A DNA stretch of 64,000 bases from Chryseobacterium sp. CY350 (GCF_027945075.1 NZ_CP116034.1:3596001-3660000), one strand, 5' to 3'; counted from the stretch's first letter, positions 41,352-51,324 are shown. Numbers and translations: made by a program. The notes: generated from the letters alone by a model not told the origin.

Positions 41352-42314
41352 ATGACGGTACATTTTATTCTACACGGTGAGACCTTTCAAAGTATTGCCG
41401 ATCAGATTAATCTGGAAAACCCTTTGTACATCAAAGAATTCCACAACCAGCATTGTGCGAGAGAAGATTTTATCTACGAAGATCTGGTTCCTAGAAAAAA
41501 ACTTTTGCTTCCGGATGTTTTTACCGTTCATAGATTGAATGCGAAGAATGATGCACCATTTAAAGACCCCGACAGAAACCCAAAAATCAGTTTTAATCCG
41601 GATTTTTCAGTGTACAATTATAAAGTTTTTATAACTGAATCTTCCGTTGACAGCCTCGGAAATTCTAAAGAAACTTCTTTTTCGTATCAATTTTCGTTAG
41701 AGCTTATTCAGACAGAATTTGATGTTCATACTTTTCATCTTTCTAAATATAATTTCTCTACAATCAACGATACCAAAATGGGGAATCTTGCAGTAAAATG
41801 CATGCAAGCTGTTGAGCCGGTAGAAATTCTCACCAATTTGAAAGGTGAAATAATATCTGTGAATCTTCTTCCGGAAATCATCGATAAATTTCATAAAATC
41901 AAAGAAAATCTGCTCGATCTTTTCCCCGATAAATACGCAAAAATATATATTGACGAGTTTGAATACGTTGTTCGCAATCAGAACCTATTTAATAAAAAAA
42001 TGAAGCAGGATTGGCTGATAAAGACTTTTTTTTCGGCAATACGAGGTGACTTTAAAAATGGTAAATCATATTTAAAAATATTTCTTGAAAATAAAGATTC
42101 TGTAGTTGAGATCGAGCAAAGCGGAATATTGATCAGGGAAAATGATGAGGTTATTCTCACACAATCAACACAGTCTGAGAATAAAGACATTGATTTTTCT
42201 GCAAATTATATAGTTTCCAATCAAAATGGAATGATAAAATCGATGGATGTCAAAAACTCTTATTCACAGTATGATATTCTGTATACTACACAGATAAAAC
42301 TGGAAAAAGTTTAA
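41352..42314 (+). CDS. hypothetical protein of the T6SS locus (LysM-like N-terminus)
   Basis: 320 residues, no signal. The first 50 residues (MTVHFILHGETFQSIADQINLENPLYIKEFHNQHC) look like a LysM-like module (starting with V-x-F-I-x-x-G-E-T-x-Q-S-I-A). The rest (NFSTINDTKMGNLAVKCM ...) has no motif I recognise. It lies between the immunity-like gene and ClpV, in the same direction. It could be an adaptor or a second immunity factor; I do not know. Confidence 0.5.
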   Translation: MTVHFILHGETFQSIADQINLENPLYIKEFHNQHCAREDFIYEDLVPRKKLLLPDVFTVHRLNAKNDAPFKDPDRNPKISFNPDFSVYNYKVFITESSVDSLGNSKETSFSYQFSLELIQTEFDVHTFHLSKYNFSTINDTKMGNLAVKCMQAVEPVEILTNLKGEIISVNLLPEIIDKFHKIKENLLDLFPDKYAKIYIDEFEYVVRNQNLFNKKMKQDWLIKTFFSAIRGDFKNGKSYLKIFLENKDSVVEIEQSGILIRENDEVILTQSTQSENKDIDFSANYIVSNQNGMIKSMDVKNSYSQYDILYTTQIKLEKV

Positions 42315-42573
42315 ATATTTAAATTAAATTATTAACAAAAACTTCCTAGTGTTTGTGTCAAAATTCGCATTATGAATAAATACGGATAATCAAGATGTTT
42401 AAGAGATTATAGCAGGTGAAAAATGTTTTCATTTTAAGTATGAATATAATATTGAATTATTATTTGAAAATCTTTAATAAATTAATGTTTCAAATCGTAA
42501 TCATTGGTAAAAAAAACTTATTTTAGTTATACCAAAAAATAAATGTCACCACAATATTAATATCGAAAAATAA

Positions 42574-45069
42574 ATGGGAGTATTAGTTACGAACGAAACT
42601 GTAAAGCAGCTTTTTCACATTGCGCAGTCCATCGCCAGAGAAAATTATAATGCAACTTACGACGGGCCACATATTCTGCAGGCTTTAATGCATAAGGACA
42701 TCGGGCTCAATGAGTTCCTGAAAAATATCGACAAAGATCCCGGATATTTCTATGAATGGGCAGATGTAAGAATCGAAGATTATCCCAAAACAACCCATCT
42801 TCCAAGTGAAGTTGGTGAGGGCGAATTTGTAGATCAGATTCTTGAAGAAGCAGACGATATCAGATTAAAATTAGGCTTGGATGAAATTACCCCAATTTGT
42901 ATTCTAACAGCCATTGTAAAACCGCAGGTTGCGTTTACCTTACAGCAACTTAAATCTCTACCTCTCAGAGAACACGAAATTTTTAATTTATACAGAAAAG
43001 ATACCCCTTACAACTCATCAGAAAATAGTGAAATTTCATCTCTTTTTTCTAATGGAGCAGACTATTCTGACAATTCTTTTCCTTCCATCAAAAGTTATTG
43101 TATAGACAGAACTGCACAAGCAAAACAGGGAACTTTAGAAAACATCATTGGCCGAGATAAAGAGCTGAGAATGTTGGTGGAAATTCTTTGCCGAAGAACC
43201 AAACCCAACGTGATTATCATCGGCGAACCCGGCGTTGGAAAAACAGCTTTGGTAGAAGGTTTTGCTACAGAAATTATCAAAGGAAATGTTCCCGAAATGC
43301 TGAAAAATGCGACACTTTTAGAATTGGACACGGGAGCTTTACTGGCAGGAACTTCTTATAAAGGAGAAATTGAAGACCGTCTGAAAAAAGTAATCAATGA
43401 GTGCAAAAAGATTGAAAAAGCAATTCTTTTTATTGATGAAATTCATGCACTTTTAGATCCGAAAGGAAGCATCGGAAACATTGGAAATATCCTGAAACCT
43501 GAGTTGGCAAGAGGCGAAATTACCGTCATCGGAGCGACTACTCAGGAAGAATACAGAAAAATAATCGAGCCGGAACAGGCTTTTAACCGACGGTTTGAAG
43601 TTCTTACCGTCAACGAACCGGATGAACAGACCTGTGTGAAAATGATCAATGTTCTTTTAGATGGTTATAAAAAACATCACGCCATTGAGGTCGACAAATC
43701 TGCTTTACCTGAGTGCGTACGTTTGGCAAAAAGATATGCGAAAGGTAAAAAATTGCCGGATGCAGCGATCGATTTGCTTGACCGAACGATGGCTGCCATC
43801 AAAATGCTCGACGAACTTTCAGAAAAAGAACTTCAGGACTGGAAGGAAAATTACGAAAATATTCTGAAAGAAGAGTTTCTGGATGATAAAGATAAAGCCG
43901 ACGAACTGATCTGGAATTATAATTTATTGAGAGACAAAATAAGTCCGATTTTGTGGGGTTCTTTGAGAGAGCAGCCACAGATTGATAACTCAATGCCGAT
44001 TGAGCATCTTCAAAAAGTGATTAAAGATACTTTTACAGAATTGATAGAACATGCTTCGATAAAAAGAGAAAAGGTAGGAAAATTGGAATTGGCGGCTGTA
44101 ATGGCAGCGAAAACCAATATCCCGATTGGTAAACTTCAGGCTCAGGAAAAAGAGAAATTGCTTAATATGGAATCTCTTTTATTGAATAGAGTTGTCGGTC
44201 AGGATCATGCATTAAAAGTTCTATCAGACGCGATCGTTGAAAACCGAAGCGGATTAAACAAACCCGGACAACCAATCGGATCATTTTTTCTTCTCGGACC
44301 AACCGGAACAGGAAAAACAGAACTTGCAAAATCTATGGCAGAATTGCTTTTTAATGATGAAAAAGCGATGGTGCGTTTCGATATGTCAGAATTTAAAGAA
44401 GAACATTCTGCGGCACTTTTATACGGTGCGCCTCCTGGATACGTAGGTTACGAAGAAGGAGGAATGTTGGTGAATAAAATCCGTCAGCAGCCTTATACCG
44501 TTGTTTTGTTTGATGAAATTGAAAAAGCTCATCATTCGGTTTTTGATGTGTTTTTACAGATCATGGATGAAGGAAAAGTGCATGATAAGTTAGGCAAAGA
44601 AGGAGATTTCAGCAACGCTTTAATTTTATTTACTTCAAATATCGGAAGCGAGGAAATTGTAAAGCAGTTTGAAGAAGGTAATATCCCGGAATCGTCTTCT
44701 CTGATGCAAATTATGTCTAATTCTGGTAGATTCAGACCTGAATTTCTGGCTAGAATTACCGAAATTATTCCTTTTGCGCCAATCACAGAATCAATTGCTG
44801 AAAGAATTTTTAATATTCAGTTAAGATCTCTTCACAAATCTCTCAATAGATTAGGAATGTCGCTTTCTATATCAGACGAAGCTGTGAAAAATCTGGCACT
44901 GGGAGGATTCAGCAGTAAATATGGAGCAAGACAAATTTCAGGTGTAATCAGATCTCAACTGGCAAGACCGATCTCAAAAATGATCGTTCGGGAAGAAGTA
45001 AAAACCGGACAAACGCTAAAGGTTGACTGGAATGAAACCAATGATAAAATCGAGTGGAAAGTTGAATAA
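42574..45069 (+). CDS. tssH: T6SS AAA+ ATPase ClpV (TssH)
   Basis: 831 residues: an N-terminal Clp-N domain (VKQLFHIAQSIARENYNATYDGPHILQALMHKDIG), a first AAA+ module (GEPGVGKT, residues 217-224, and FIDEIHALLDP), a middle region, and a second AAA+ module (GPTGTGKT from residue 575). The type VI neighbours and lack of a Hsp100 chaperone middle domain favour ClpV over ClpB. ClpV disassembles the contracted sheath for recycling. There is no sheath gene (TssB/C) in the window, so its substrate is encoded elsewhere. Confidence 0.82.
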   Translation: MGVLVTNETVKQLFHIAQSIARENYNATYDGPHILQALMHKDIGLNEFLKNIDKDPGYFYEWADVRIEDYPKTTHLPSEVGEGEFVDQILEEADDIRLKLGLDEITPICILTAIVKPQVAFTLQQLKSLPLREHEIFNLYRKDTPYNSSENSEISSLFSNGADYSDNSFPSIKSYCIDRTAQAKQGTLENIIGRDKELRMLVEILCRRTKPNVIIIGEPGVGKTALVEGFATEIIKGNVPEMLKNATLLELDTGALLAGTSYKGEIEDRLKKVINECKKIEKAILFIDEIHALLDPKGSIGNIGNILKPELARGEITVIGATTQEEYRKIIEPEQAFNRRFEVLTVNEPDEQTCVKMINVLLDGYKKHHAIEVDKSALPECVRLAKRYAKGKKLPDAAIDLLDRTMAAIKMLDELSEKELQDWKENYENILKEEFLDDKDKADELIWNYNLLRDKISPILWGSLREQPQIDNSMPIEHLQKVIKDTFTELIEHASIKREKVGKLELAAVMAAKTNIPIGKLQAQEKEKLLNMESLLLNRVVGQDHALKVLSDAIVENRSGLNKPGQPIGSFFLLGPTGTGKTELAKSMAELLFNDEKAMVRFDMSEFKEEHSAALLYGAPPGYVGYEEGGMLVNKIRQQPYTVVLFDEIEKAHHSVFDVFLQIMDEGKVHDKLGKEGDFSNALILFTSNIGSEEIVKQFEEGNIPESSSLMQIMSNSGRFRPEFLARITEIIPFAPITESIAERIFNIQLRSLHKSLNRLGMSLSISDEAVKNLALGGFSSKYGARQISGVIRSQLARPISKMIVREEVKTGQTLKVDWNETNDKIEWKVE

Positions 45070-45087
45070 ATAAGAATTAAAATATGA

Positions 45088-45124
45088 AATCCGGAATTTT
45101 TCAGTCTCAAATATTCCGTTTTTA
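45088..45124 (+). terminator. terminator of tssH
   Basis: CGGAAT (45092-45097) pairs with ATTCCG (45113-45118), followed by T5. The loop is long (15 nt), so the call is moderate. Confidence 0.5.
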
Positions 45125-45149
45125 AAATGAAAATGCTTAAGATTTTAAG

Positions 45150-46001
45150 ATGAAAGTTTTTACGAAAATAATTTTCCCGGTTTTATTTTTATCCTGTTTT
45201 CAAGCACTTCAGGCGCAATTTCTTTCTGCTACAGATACTTCAGAAAGCACGGTGAGAAAATATAAAAGTATTATTAATACAAATAAAGAGATCGTTCAGT
45301 TTATAGAAAATTCTCTTGCCAGTAAAGGTCTTCCAAAACATTTGAGAAATTTAGCTTTAATTGAATCTCACTTTGATCGCAATATCACCTCACATGCAGG
45401 AGCTGTGGGAGTTTGGCAGTTTATGACGGCTCATGCCAATCAATATGGGCTCACAGAAGACCGCCGTAATGATTTGTACCGAAGTACAAAAGTGGCCGTG
45501 GTTTCATTGGGAAATTTATACAAAAAATACAATAATTGGGTAACCGTTGTCGCAGCCTACAATTGCGGTGAAGGCAATATTGCGAAAGCAATGCAGTCTG
45601 CAAATTCTACGCAGTACCATATTTTTTCTAAATATTTGCCGGCAGAAACCATCAATCATGTAAAAAAATATCTTAATGCATGTTACGCAACGGGTGAATT
45701 GAGTGGAGTTTTGACCAACTATAATAACTCAAGGATGAAAGCTCTTTTTGAATCTCGTACGGGCGTGAAAGAAGGTTCGTCGCTTTCGGAAACTGAGATT
45801 AACGCAGGCTTTAATCTGAAAATTATTGCTGAAGAACTGAAAATTGATCTTGCGGAATTGCTGGCGTGGAATCCCGGAATTGAAGAAGAACTGCAGAGTA
45901 GTGGTGAGAGTACATTTTATCTTCCTACTGATCTTATGCCGGATTTTCTTCTTCGAAAAAATAAAATACTTTCCCGTTCTGTAAAAGAAGGAATTAAATA
46001 A
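45150..46001 (+). CDS. lytic transglycosylase (MltD-like)
   Basis: 283 residues with a signal peptide (SCFQALQAQ). The SLT core reads LPKHLRNLALIESHFDRNITSHAGAVGVWQFM, with Glu72 as the catalytic acid, followed by YNCGEGNI. After the core a LysM-like segment (LAELLAWNPGIEE) binds peptidoglycan. It cuts glycan strands to anhydromuropeptides. It follows tssH closely, so it may open the wall for T6SS assembly. It is a normal MltD-like protein otherwise. Confidence 0.87.
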   Translation: MKVFTKIIFPVLFLSCFQALQAQFLSATDTSESTVRKYKSIINTNKEIVQFIENSLASKGLPKHLRNLALIESHFDRNITSHAGAVGVWQFMTAHANQYGLTEDRRNDLYRSTKVAVVSLGNLYKKYNNWVTVVAAYNCGEGNIAKAMQSANSTQYHIFSKYLPAETINHVKKYLNACYATGELSGVLTNYNNSRMKALFESRTGVKEGSSLSETEINAGFNLKIIAEELKIDLAELLAWNPGIEEELQSSGESTFYLPTDLMPDFLLRKNKILSRSVKEGIK

Positions 46002-46015
46002 TATTTAAATTAAAA

Positions 46016-46056
46016 CCAAAAAAGACTTCTCCAATAAAGAGAAGTCTTTTTTTTTA
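46016..46056. terminator. bidirectional terminator
   Basis: AAAGACTTCTC and GAGAAGTCTTT form an 11-bp stem with A and T runs on both sides, between the convergent transglycosylase and endonuclease genes. Confidence 0.75.
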
Positions 46057-46071
46057 TTTGCTTAAAATGTT

Positions 46072-47856
46072 TTATTTCACCAAAAATTTCAGATTCAATT
46101 CATCAAGTTTAAGAAAATACATTCCTTGTGGCAATTCATTAACCTTAATTGATTGTCCGTTTTTAAAAGGTTTACTAATAGTTTGCATTACTTTTCCCTG
46201 CAAATTATAAATTGTAGCTTTTAGAATATTTTCAGTTTCCCCTTTCACAAAAATTTCATTACTTGAAATAGGATTTGGATAAACCTGTAATTCTTTTACT
46301 TCGGTGTTTTCTAGTGAAGAAAAGCTTTGTCTTGCGCTTCCTGCAGAGCAAGTCCATACCAGATTATCAATGGCAACTCTGTTACTCGATGAATTGTTTA
46401 CCAACGTCAGAACCACGTTTCCGGAGACATTGATGTTGTTGATCGTTGTAGTCGTTGCGGTGGTACTGTAAGGAATTGTTCCCACATTCACACCGTTTAC
46501 AAGTACATTTAAATTTCCGTTGGTTCCGCTGAATTTCAATTGTGTAGTGACTGTTAAAGAAGTAATTCCGTTAGCAAAGCTGCTTGATTTCAGTGATCCG
46601 CTTCTTACAGTGATTGCTTTGTTAGATATAGTTTGATCACTTCTGGAGTCAGTTGCTGTCCAGGTAATTCCTCCATTAGTCCATGTTTTTGTTGTGTATG
46701 AAGATGCACTTGAAGTTGGAATAGTTTCAAATGTTTCATTCACGCAATTTGTTGAAGGTGTAGTTCCTGCATTGGTAGTTCCGGAAACTGTTGGGCTGTT
46801 TGCAGAAGCATTTCCCGCAGCATCTTTTGCTTTAACATAAAAACTGTAAGTAGTAGAAGGATTTAAACCTGTAACAGTTGTTGATGTAGAATTTATATTA
46901 GATTTAAAACTTCCGTTCATGTAAACATCATACGAAGTTACCGCAATATTATCAGTTGAAGGATTCCACGTTAATGAAATACTGCTTGATGTTTTTGAAG
47001 GAATTGTAAGATTGGTTACCGTTGTCGGAGACTGTGTATCTTGAGTAGGAGTTTGTGATCCCCAGATTTGATTTACATAACCTGGATTGTCGATAAAAGG
47101 ATTTCTGTTACCCTGAAAAGCGTAAGAAGCATTGTTTCTGTTGACTTCTGCCTGCGAAACAGGATCTTGATTGTGCCACGCCAAAAGTACATTGAGTTCC
47201 CACGTCTGTAATCCCGGAAAAGCCGAGCTTCCGAGCATATTACCTGATGAAAAAGAAGATAACTGATTTTGATACCGCGTCACAAAATAGAAAACCATTC
47301 TCGCCACGTCTCCCTTAAATTCGTCAATAGGCTCAAAAACAGTTCCCGAAAAACCCGTTGAAGAAGAACTTCCAAGTTTCGATCCGTTTTGAGATGTAAA
47401 ACTTGTACTTCCTACTTTCCCAAAAGGATAATTTGATCGCATTCCGTTTACTTTTCCATCAGTAGCTCTTATAAAATGAATGTCATTTCTCATCGGAGAA
47501 GCTTCATTAAAAAAACTTTGAGGAACAATATGTTCACGGTTATAGCAATTTCCTTCCGTAGAATATGTTCCGCATTGATTATTGACCACAGTGAAATTGT
47601 ATGGATCATTTGAAGTTGGTCTTTCAGAATAAATATCTAGAACAGATCCGTCGTTCTCATAATTTTTATCAATATCTGTAGTTTTATAAGCAGTCCAAAG
47701 ACCTGCATATCCCTTATCCTGATGCCCACTGGTGATATTTGAGCTGAGTGCAGTTTTTAACGACGCTCCCGAAAGTCCGTTCGCCGAAGAATAATAACCG
47801 GATGGAGCCTGTGCATTGACGATCTGTGCCAATACTAATAGTAGTAGTTTTTTCAT
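46072..47856 (-). CDS. secreted endonuclease I family protein with T9SS sorting domain
   Basis: 594 residues: signal peptide (MKKLLLLVLAQIVNAQ); endonuclease I domain (GYYSSANGLSGASLKTALSS ... CYNREHIVPQSFF ... GKVNGMRSNYPFGKV), residues about 20-260, whose NREHIVPQSFF motif holds the metal-binding His; a fibronectin type III domain (about 280-365); a beta-sandwich; and a T9SS type A sorting domain at the end (VYPNPISSNEIFV ... QGMYFLKL). It degrades external DNA or RNA. Confidence 0.92.
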   Translation of the reverse strand: MKKLLLLVLAQIVNAQAPSGYYSSANGLSGASLKTALSSNITSGHQDKGYAGLWTAYKTTDIDKNYENDGSVLDIYSERPTSNDPYNFTVVNNQCGTYSTEGNCYNREHIVPQSFFNEASPMRNDIHFIRATDGKVNGMRSNYPFGKVGSTSFTSQNGSKLGSSSSTGFSGTVFEPIDEFKGDVARMVFYFVTRYQNQLSSFSSGNMLGSSAFPGLQTWELNVLLAWHNQDPVSQAEVNRNNASYAFQGNRNPFIDNPGYVNQIWGSQTPTQDTQSPTTVTNLTIPSKTSSSISLTWNPSTDNIAVTSYDVYMNGSFKSNINSTSTTVTGLNPSTTYSFYVKAKDAAGNASANSPTVSGTTNAGTTPSTNCVNETFETIPTSSASSYTTKTWTNGGITWTATDSRSDQTISNKAITVRSGSLKSSSFANGITSLTVTTQLKFSGTNGNLNVLVNGVNVGTIPYSTTATTTTINNINVSGNVVLTLVNNSSSNRVAIDNLVWTCSAGSARQSFSSLENTEVKELQVYPNPISSNEIFVKGETENILKATIYNLQGKVMQTISKPFKNGQSIKVNELPQGMYFLKLDELNLKFLVK

Positions 47857-47991
47857 ATTAAATAATTTACTGTATGGTGATTACAATTTTACTAATATAT
47901 AATTACATGGTCATCAATTTTCTTTAATTATTGCATGAATTTTTATTAAGATTAAATTAGGATGAAAAAAATATGGTTTGATGATCAGCAA

Positions 47992-48030
47992 TAAAAAAAA
48001 GTCAACACCCAATGTATTGACTTTTTTTTA
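47992..48030 (-). terminator. terminator of the DUF4136 gene
   Basis: AAAAAGTCAA and TTGACTTTTT form a stem, followed by T-rich sequence on the minus strand, just after the stop of the DUF4136 lipoprotein gene. Confidence 0.65.
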
Positions 48031-48046
48031 TTTAAATCTGTTCAGA

Positions 48047-48577
48047 TTATTTTTTCTTCATTCCCGGAGGGTAGTTGGCCATAATTTCGGCTACAATCTG
48101 AGGGATTTGTTTCTGTTTTGCCTGCGGTCTGTCGACAGAAATTCCGCTTCCTATACCCTGCCAAACCAGTTTATTGGTTTTAGAATCAATAAGATCTATA
48201 ATAATTGCACCTTCGTTGTAGTTGCTAGACCAGGTTCTGTTCATGCCGATTCCCCAGCCAAAACCTCCGCCCCAACCCCACATTCCGCCAGGATTAGAAG
48301 TTGTAATGTCGGTTACTTTTTTGTGGTTGGCTTTCACATTGACGATTAAGTCCGGACTTTCCCCTGACTGAAGGCCTCTAGTTTGAAGTTGTTTGGATAG
48401 CTCATTCAAGACTCTGTCTTTATCAATATCATTCAGTTTCAAATCATCAATTCTTATTTTATACGTTTTATAAGAAGAGAAATTTGCAGTTTCTGCATAG
48501 TCTGAACGTACTTTAAAAGGACTGCAAGAAGACAAACCTAAAGTTGCTGCCAGCAAAATAAAAATATATTTCTTCAT
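48047..48577 (-). CDS. DUF4136 lipoprotein
   Basis: 176 residues, signal ending LGLSSCSPF (lipoprotein). The mature part (SYKTYKIRIDDLKLNDIDKDRVLNELSKQLQTRGL) and GAIIIDLIDSKTNKLVWQGIGSG match DUF4136 proteins. A Trp/Gly-rich segment (MWGWGGGFGWGIGMN) lies between. Function of the family is unknown; it is envelope-anchored. It is followed on the minus strand by a small DUF5522 gene upstream. Confidence 0.85.
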   Translation of the reverse strand: MKKYIFILLAATLGLSSCSPFKVRSDYAETANFSSYKTYKIRIDDLKLNDIDKDRVLNELSKQLQTRGLQSGESPDLIVNVKANHKKVTDITTSNPGGMWGWGGGFGWGIGMNRTWSSNYNEGAIIIDLIDSKTNKLVWQGIGSGISVDRPQAKQKQIPQIVAEIMANYPPGMKKK

Positions 48578-48582
48578 TTTCT

Positions 48583-48765
<183 letters not shown>

Positions 48766-48780
48766 TTAAAACAAAACTTT

Positions 48781-48800
48781 TATATTTGTTATCATGATAA
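48781..48800 (+). promoter_or_regulatory. -7 box and palindrome overlapping a start codon
   Basis: TATATTTG (48781-48788) is a -7 box, and the perfect 12-bp palindrome TTATCATGATAA (48789-48800) covers the ATG at 48794. Transcription would start at about the ATG itself. Either the mRNA is leaderless or translation starts at GTG 48803. Confidence 0.45.
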
Positions 48801-49123
48801 TTGTGTGCCAAAAGCTTCTCAAAAATACAAAAATAAATGGCATTACGCTTTATCCTTTTATTTTCATTAAAAATCCTGAAGATAAGAGGAATAGAGTGTT
48901 GTTGAACCACGAGAAAATACATCTCAGACAGCAACTGGAACTGTTGATTATTTTCTTTTATTTCGCATATATTACAGAGTATTATTACCATTTATTTACT
49001 TTAAAAAATGCTCACAGAGCTTATCTTGCTATTTCATTTGAAAGAGAAGCATATGCAAACGAACACGATCTTGATTATCTTAAAAAAAGAAGATTTTGGG
49101 GTTTTTGGAAATACTTAAAGTAA
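48794..49123 (+). CDS. small membrane protein with HEXXH motif
   Basis: 109 residues. RVLLNHEKIHLRQQLELLIIFFYFAYITEYYYHLF contains HEKIH, a zinc-protease type HEXXH, next to a hydrophobic stretch, and a later Glu (FEREAYANEHD) could be the third ligand. It looks like a minimal membrane-bound metallopeptidase or peptidase-derived protein. The start is uncertain: ATG 48794 or GTG 48803 (see promoter entry). Confidence 0.65.
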   Translation: MIIVCQKLLKNTKINGITLYPFIFIKNPEDKRNRVLLNHEKIHLRQQLELLIIFFYFAYITEYYYHLFTLKNAHRAYLAISFEREAYANEHDLDYLKKRRFWGFWKYLK

Positions 49124-49171
49124 TGAAAATATAAAAATTAGAAATTAGATTGCACTATAACTTTCCGAAAT

Positions 49172-49222
49172 TCCCCTCCTTTGGAGGGGTGGCGAAAATT
49201 CAAAGAATTTTTGACGGGGTGG
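49172..49222. repeat. dispersed repeat with two hairpins
   Basis: CCCCTCC-TTT-GGAGGGG (49173-49189) is a perfect hairpin, then AAAATTC-AAA-GAATTTT (49195-49211) is a second. GACGGGGTGGT follows. This GC-rich block in AT-rich DNA resembles the CCCCTCC..GGAGGGGTGGC elements I know from Chryseobacterium-like genomes. Confidence 0.5.
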
Positions 49223-49275
49223 TTTAAAAAGCAATATAAAAATTACTCGTAAAACAAATATCATTTAAAACAAAA

Positions 49276-50184
49276 ATGCTATTAAAATATCCAACCCAAC
49301 CAATTCCGATTCAGGAAATCTCAGTTGAAAAAAATATTCGGCTTTTCATCAAAAGAGAAGACCTTATTCATCCTGATATTTCGGGAAATAAATATTGGAA
49401 ATTGTTTTTTAATATTAATAATTATCTTGAAGATAAACCCAAAAATCCGTTAATTATTACATTCGGCGGCGCGTATTCCAATCATATTTCTTCGATTTCG
49501 GCTGTTGGAAAGTTATCAGAAACTCAAACTTTAGGAATTATCAGAGGCGAAGAACTGGAAAAAAAGTGGATCGACAATCCCACTTTAGTTTTAGCTAAAA
49601 AAAACGGAATGAACTTTAAATTTGTTTCCCGTGAAGAATATCGTCATAAAGAAAAACTAACCGAAATTCTCCAGCAGGAATTCCCCAATGCGCTCATCAT
49701 TCCTGAAGGTGGAACGAATGAAAATGCAATTAACGGTATTAAAATGATGCTGAATAACGATACAAAAGATTTTGATTATCTTTGCACCGCAGTTGGAACG
49801 GGAGGTACGGTTTCGGGAATTTCAGAGTTTTGCGAAGACAATCAGAAAGTTATCGGTTTTAAAGTGGTTGATGATGATTCTTTACAGAACAAAATTTCAG
49901 AATTAACAACCAAAAGAAATTTTCATCTAACGGATGCGTCTTATGGTGGTTACGGAAAAATAAACGATGATAATATTCGTTTTATCAATGATTTTAAAAT
50001 GAAGTTTGAGATTCCGCTAGAACCTATTTATACAGGAAAAATGATGCAGAAGATTTTCGAAATGATTGATGATAATTATTTTCCTGAAGGAAGTAAAATT
50101 CTCTGTTTTCATACAGGTGGTTTACAGGGTATTGCAGGAGCCAATAAGCTTTTAAGAAAACAAAACAGAAATTTGATTATTTAA
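49276..50184 (+). CDS. PLP-dependent deaminase/desulfhydrase (ACC deaminase / D-cysteine desulfhydrase family)
   Basis: 302 residues of the fold type II PLP family. KREDLIHPDISGNKYWKL holds the Lys that binds PLP (in SGNKYWK), followed by GAYSNHISSISAVGK and, near the end, CFHTGGLQGIAGANK. It removes an amino group from 1-aminocyclopropane-1-carboxylate or splits D-cysteine; which one cannot be told. It stands as a single gene. Confidence 0.87.
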   Translation: MLLKYPTQPIPIQEISVEKNIRLFIKREDLIHPDISGNKYWKLFFNINNYLEDKPKNPLIITFGGAYSNHISSISAVGKLSETQTLGIIRGEELEKKWIDNPTLVLAKKNGMNFKFVSREEYRHKEKLTEILQQEFPNALIIPEGGTNENAINGIKMMLNNDTKDFDYLCTAVGTGGTVSGISEFCEDNQKVIGFKVVDDDSLQNKISELTTKRNFHLTDASYGGYGKINDDNIRFINDFKMKFEIPLEPIYTGKMMQKIFEMIDDNYFPEGSKILCFHTGGLQGIAGANKLLRKQNRNLII

Positions 50185-50271
50185 ATTTCAAACATAAAAG
50201 ACGATCAGAATACACATTATAAGCATATTTTGAGAGTGTTTAATTATTCTTTATAAAAAATAAATAGAAAC

Positions 50272-51324
50272 ATGAAAAGACTTTTCTTACTAATTAGCCT
50301 TTTAGTTTTATCAAAATTCTCAGCTCAGACCTGGGCTACTGAAGATCAATACATCCAAAAATTTGCGCAATACGCGGTGGAGGAGATGGAAAAATATAAA
50401 ATTCCGGCTTCAATCACCCTTGCACAGGGACTTTTGGAAACCGGTGGCGGCCAAAGTCGTCTGGCGCTGGAAGGTAAAAATCATTTCGGTATTAAATGTA
50501 AAGAAGACTGGACGGGGAAAACGATGAAGCACACCGATGACGCACCAAACGAATGTTTCCGTGTGTATGAAGATCCCAAACAGTCTTATGAAGATCATTC
50601 TATATTTCTGAAAACCAGAAAATATTATACAAAACTTTTTGATCTTGATATGAAAGATTACAAAGCGTGGGCACATGGTCTGAAAAAAGCAGGTTACGCA
50701 ACAAATCCACGTTATGCATCAATTCTGATAGGAAAAATTGAAAGATATAAACTGTACGAGTTTGATGAAGTGAATTCTAAGGAAGTACTTTATGCAGTTC
50801 TAAAGAAATATCCGGATCTGAAAGACGACAGAACTTTCATGGCACGTCTGGAGCCTTCTAAAAAAATGAAAACTGAGCCTGTAACCGTAAAGGTTCCTTA
50901 TAAAGCAACTTCTTACGCCCAACAGCAAAAGAGGGTAGAGCGCATCAAAACTACAGCGGAAATTCTCAATTCTATTTTAGTTAAAAATCATCCGAACGGA
51001 GGTTTAAAGTATGTAGTAATACCCGCAGACACCAATATTCAGTTAATCGCGAATAAATTTAAAATCAGTGACAGTAAATTGATTAAATGGAATGATCTGC
51101 AATCTGATGTTCTGAAAAAAGATGATATTGTATTTCTTGAATCAAAAAATTCAGATGGCAACACGCCAACTTACAAAGCCGAATTTGGTGAAGATATGCA
51201 TGATATTGCACAAAAATTCGGAGTAAAACTAAACAAGCTTTACGCAAAAAACAGAATGGATGAAGGTCAAAAGCCTTCTGCCGGACAATTGATTTATCTA
51301 ATTGACAAAAAACCCAGAAACTAA
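50272..51324 (+). CDS. secreted glucosaminidase with LysM repeats
   Basis: 350 residues: signal peptide (LLVLSKFSAQ), GH73 glucosaminidase domain (YAVEEMEKYKIPASITLAQGLLETGGGQSRLALEGKNHFGIKC, Glu56 catalytic; ends RYKLYEFD), a middle region, and two LysM modules (LKYVVIPADTNIQLIANKFKISDSKLIKWNDL and YKAEFGEDMHDIAQKFGVKLNKLYAKNRM). It cuts peptidoglycan between GlcNAc and MurNAc and probably works in cell separation. Confidence 0.9.
   Translation: MKRLFLLISLLVLSKFSAQTWATEDQYIQKFAQYAVEEMEKYKIPASITLAQGLLETGGGQSRLALEGKNHFGIKCKEDWTGKTMKHTDDAPNECFRVYEDPKQSYEDHSIFLKTRKYYTKLFDLDMKDYKAWAHGLKKAGYATNPRYASILIGKIERYKLYEFDEVNSKEVLYAVLKKYPDLKDDRTFMARLEPSKKMKTEPVTVKVPYKATSYAQQQKRVERIKTTAEILNSILVKNHPNGGLKYVVIPADTNIQLIANKFKISDSKLIKWNDLQSDVLKKDDIVFLESKNSDGNTPTYKAEFGEDMHDIAQKFGVKLNKLYAKNRMDEGQKPSAGQLIYLIDKKPRN

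Noticed and set aside
42315..42573. 259-bp gap before tssH as a possible RNA gene
   Set aside because: AT-rich with no strong hairpin, tRNA pattern or frame; only a promoter of tssH is expected, and no clear consensus was found.
48794..49123. HEXXH protein as a truncated M48/M56 peptidase pseudogene
   Set aside because: It is short but has a complete frame and both sides of the motif are orderly; it may be a genuine small family.
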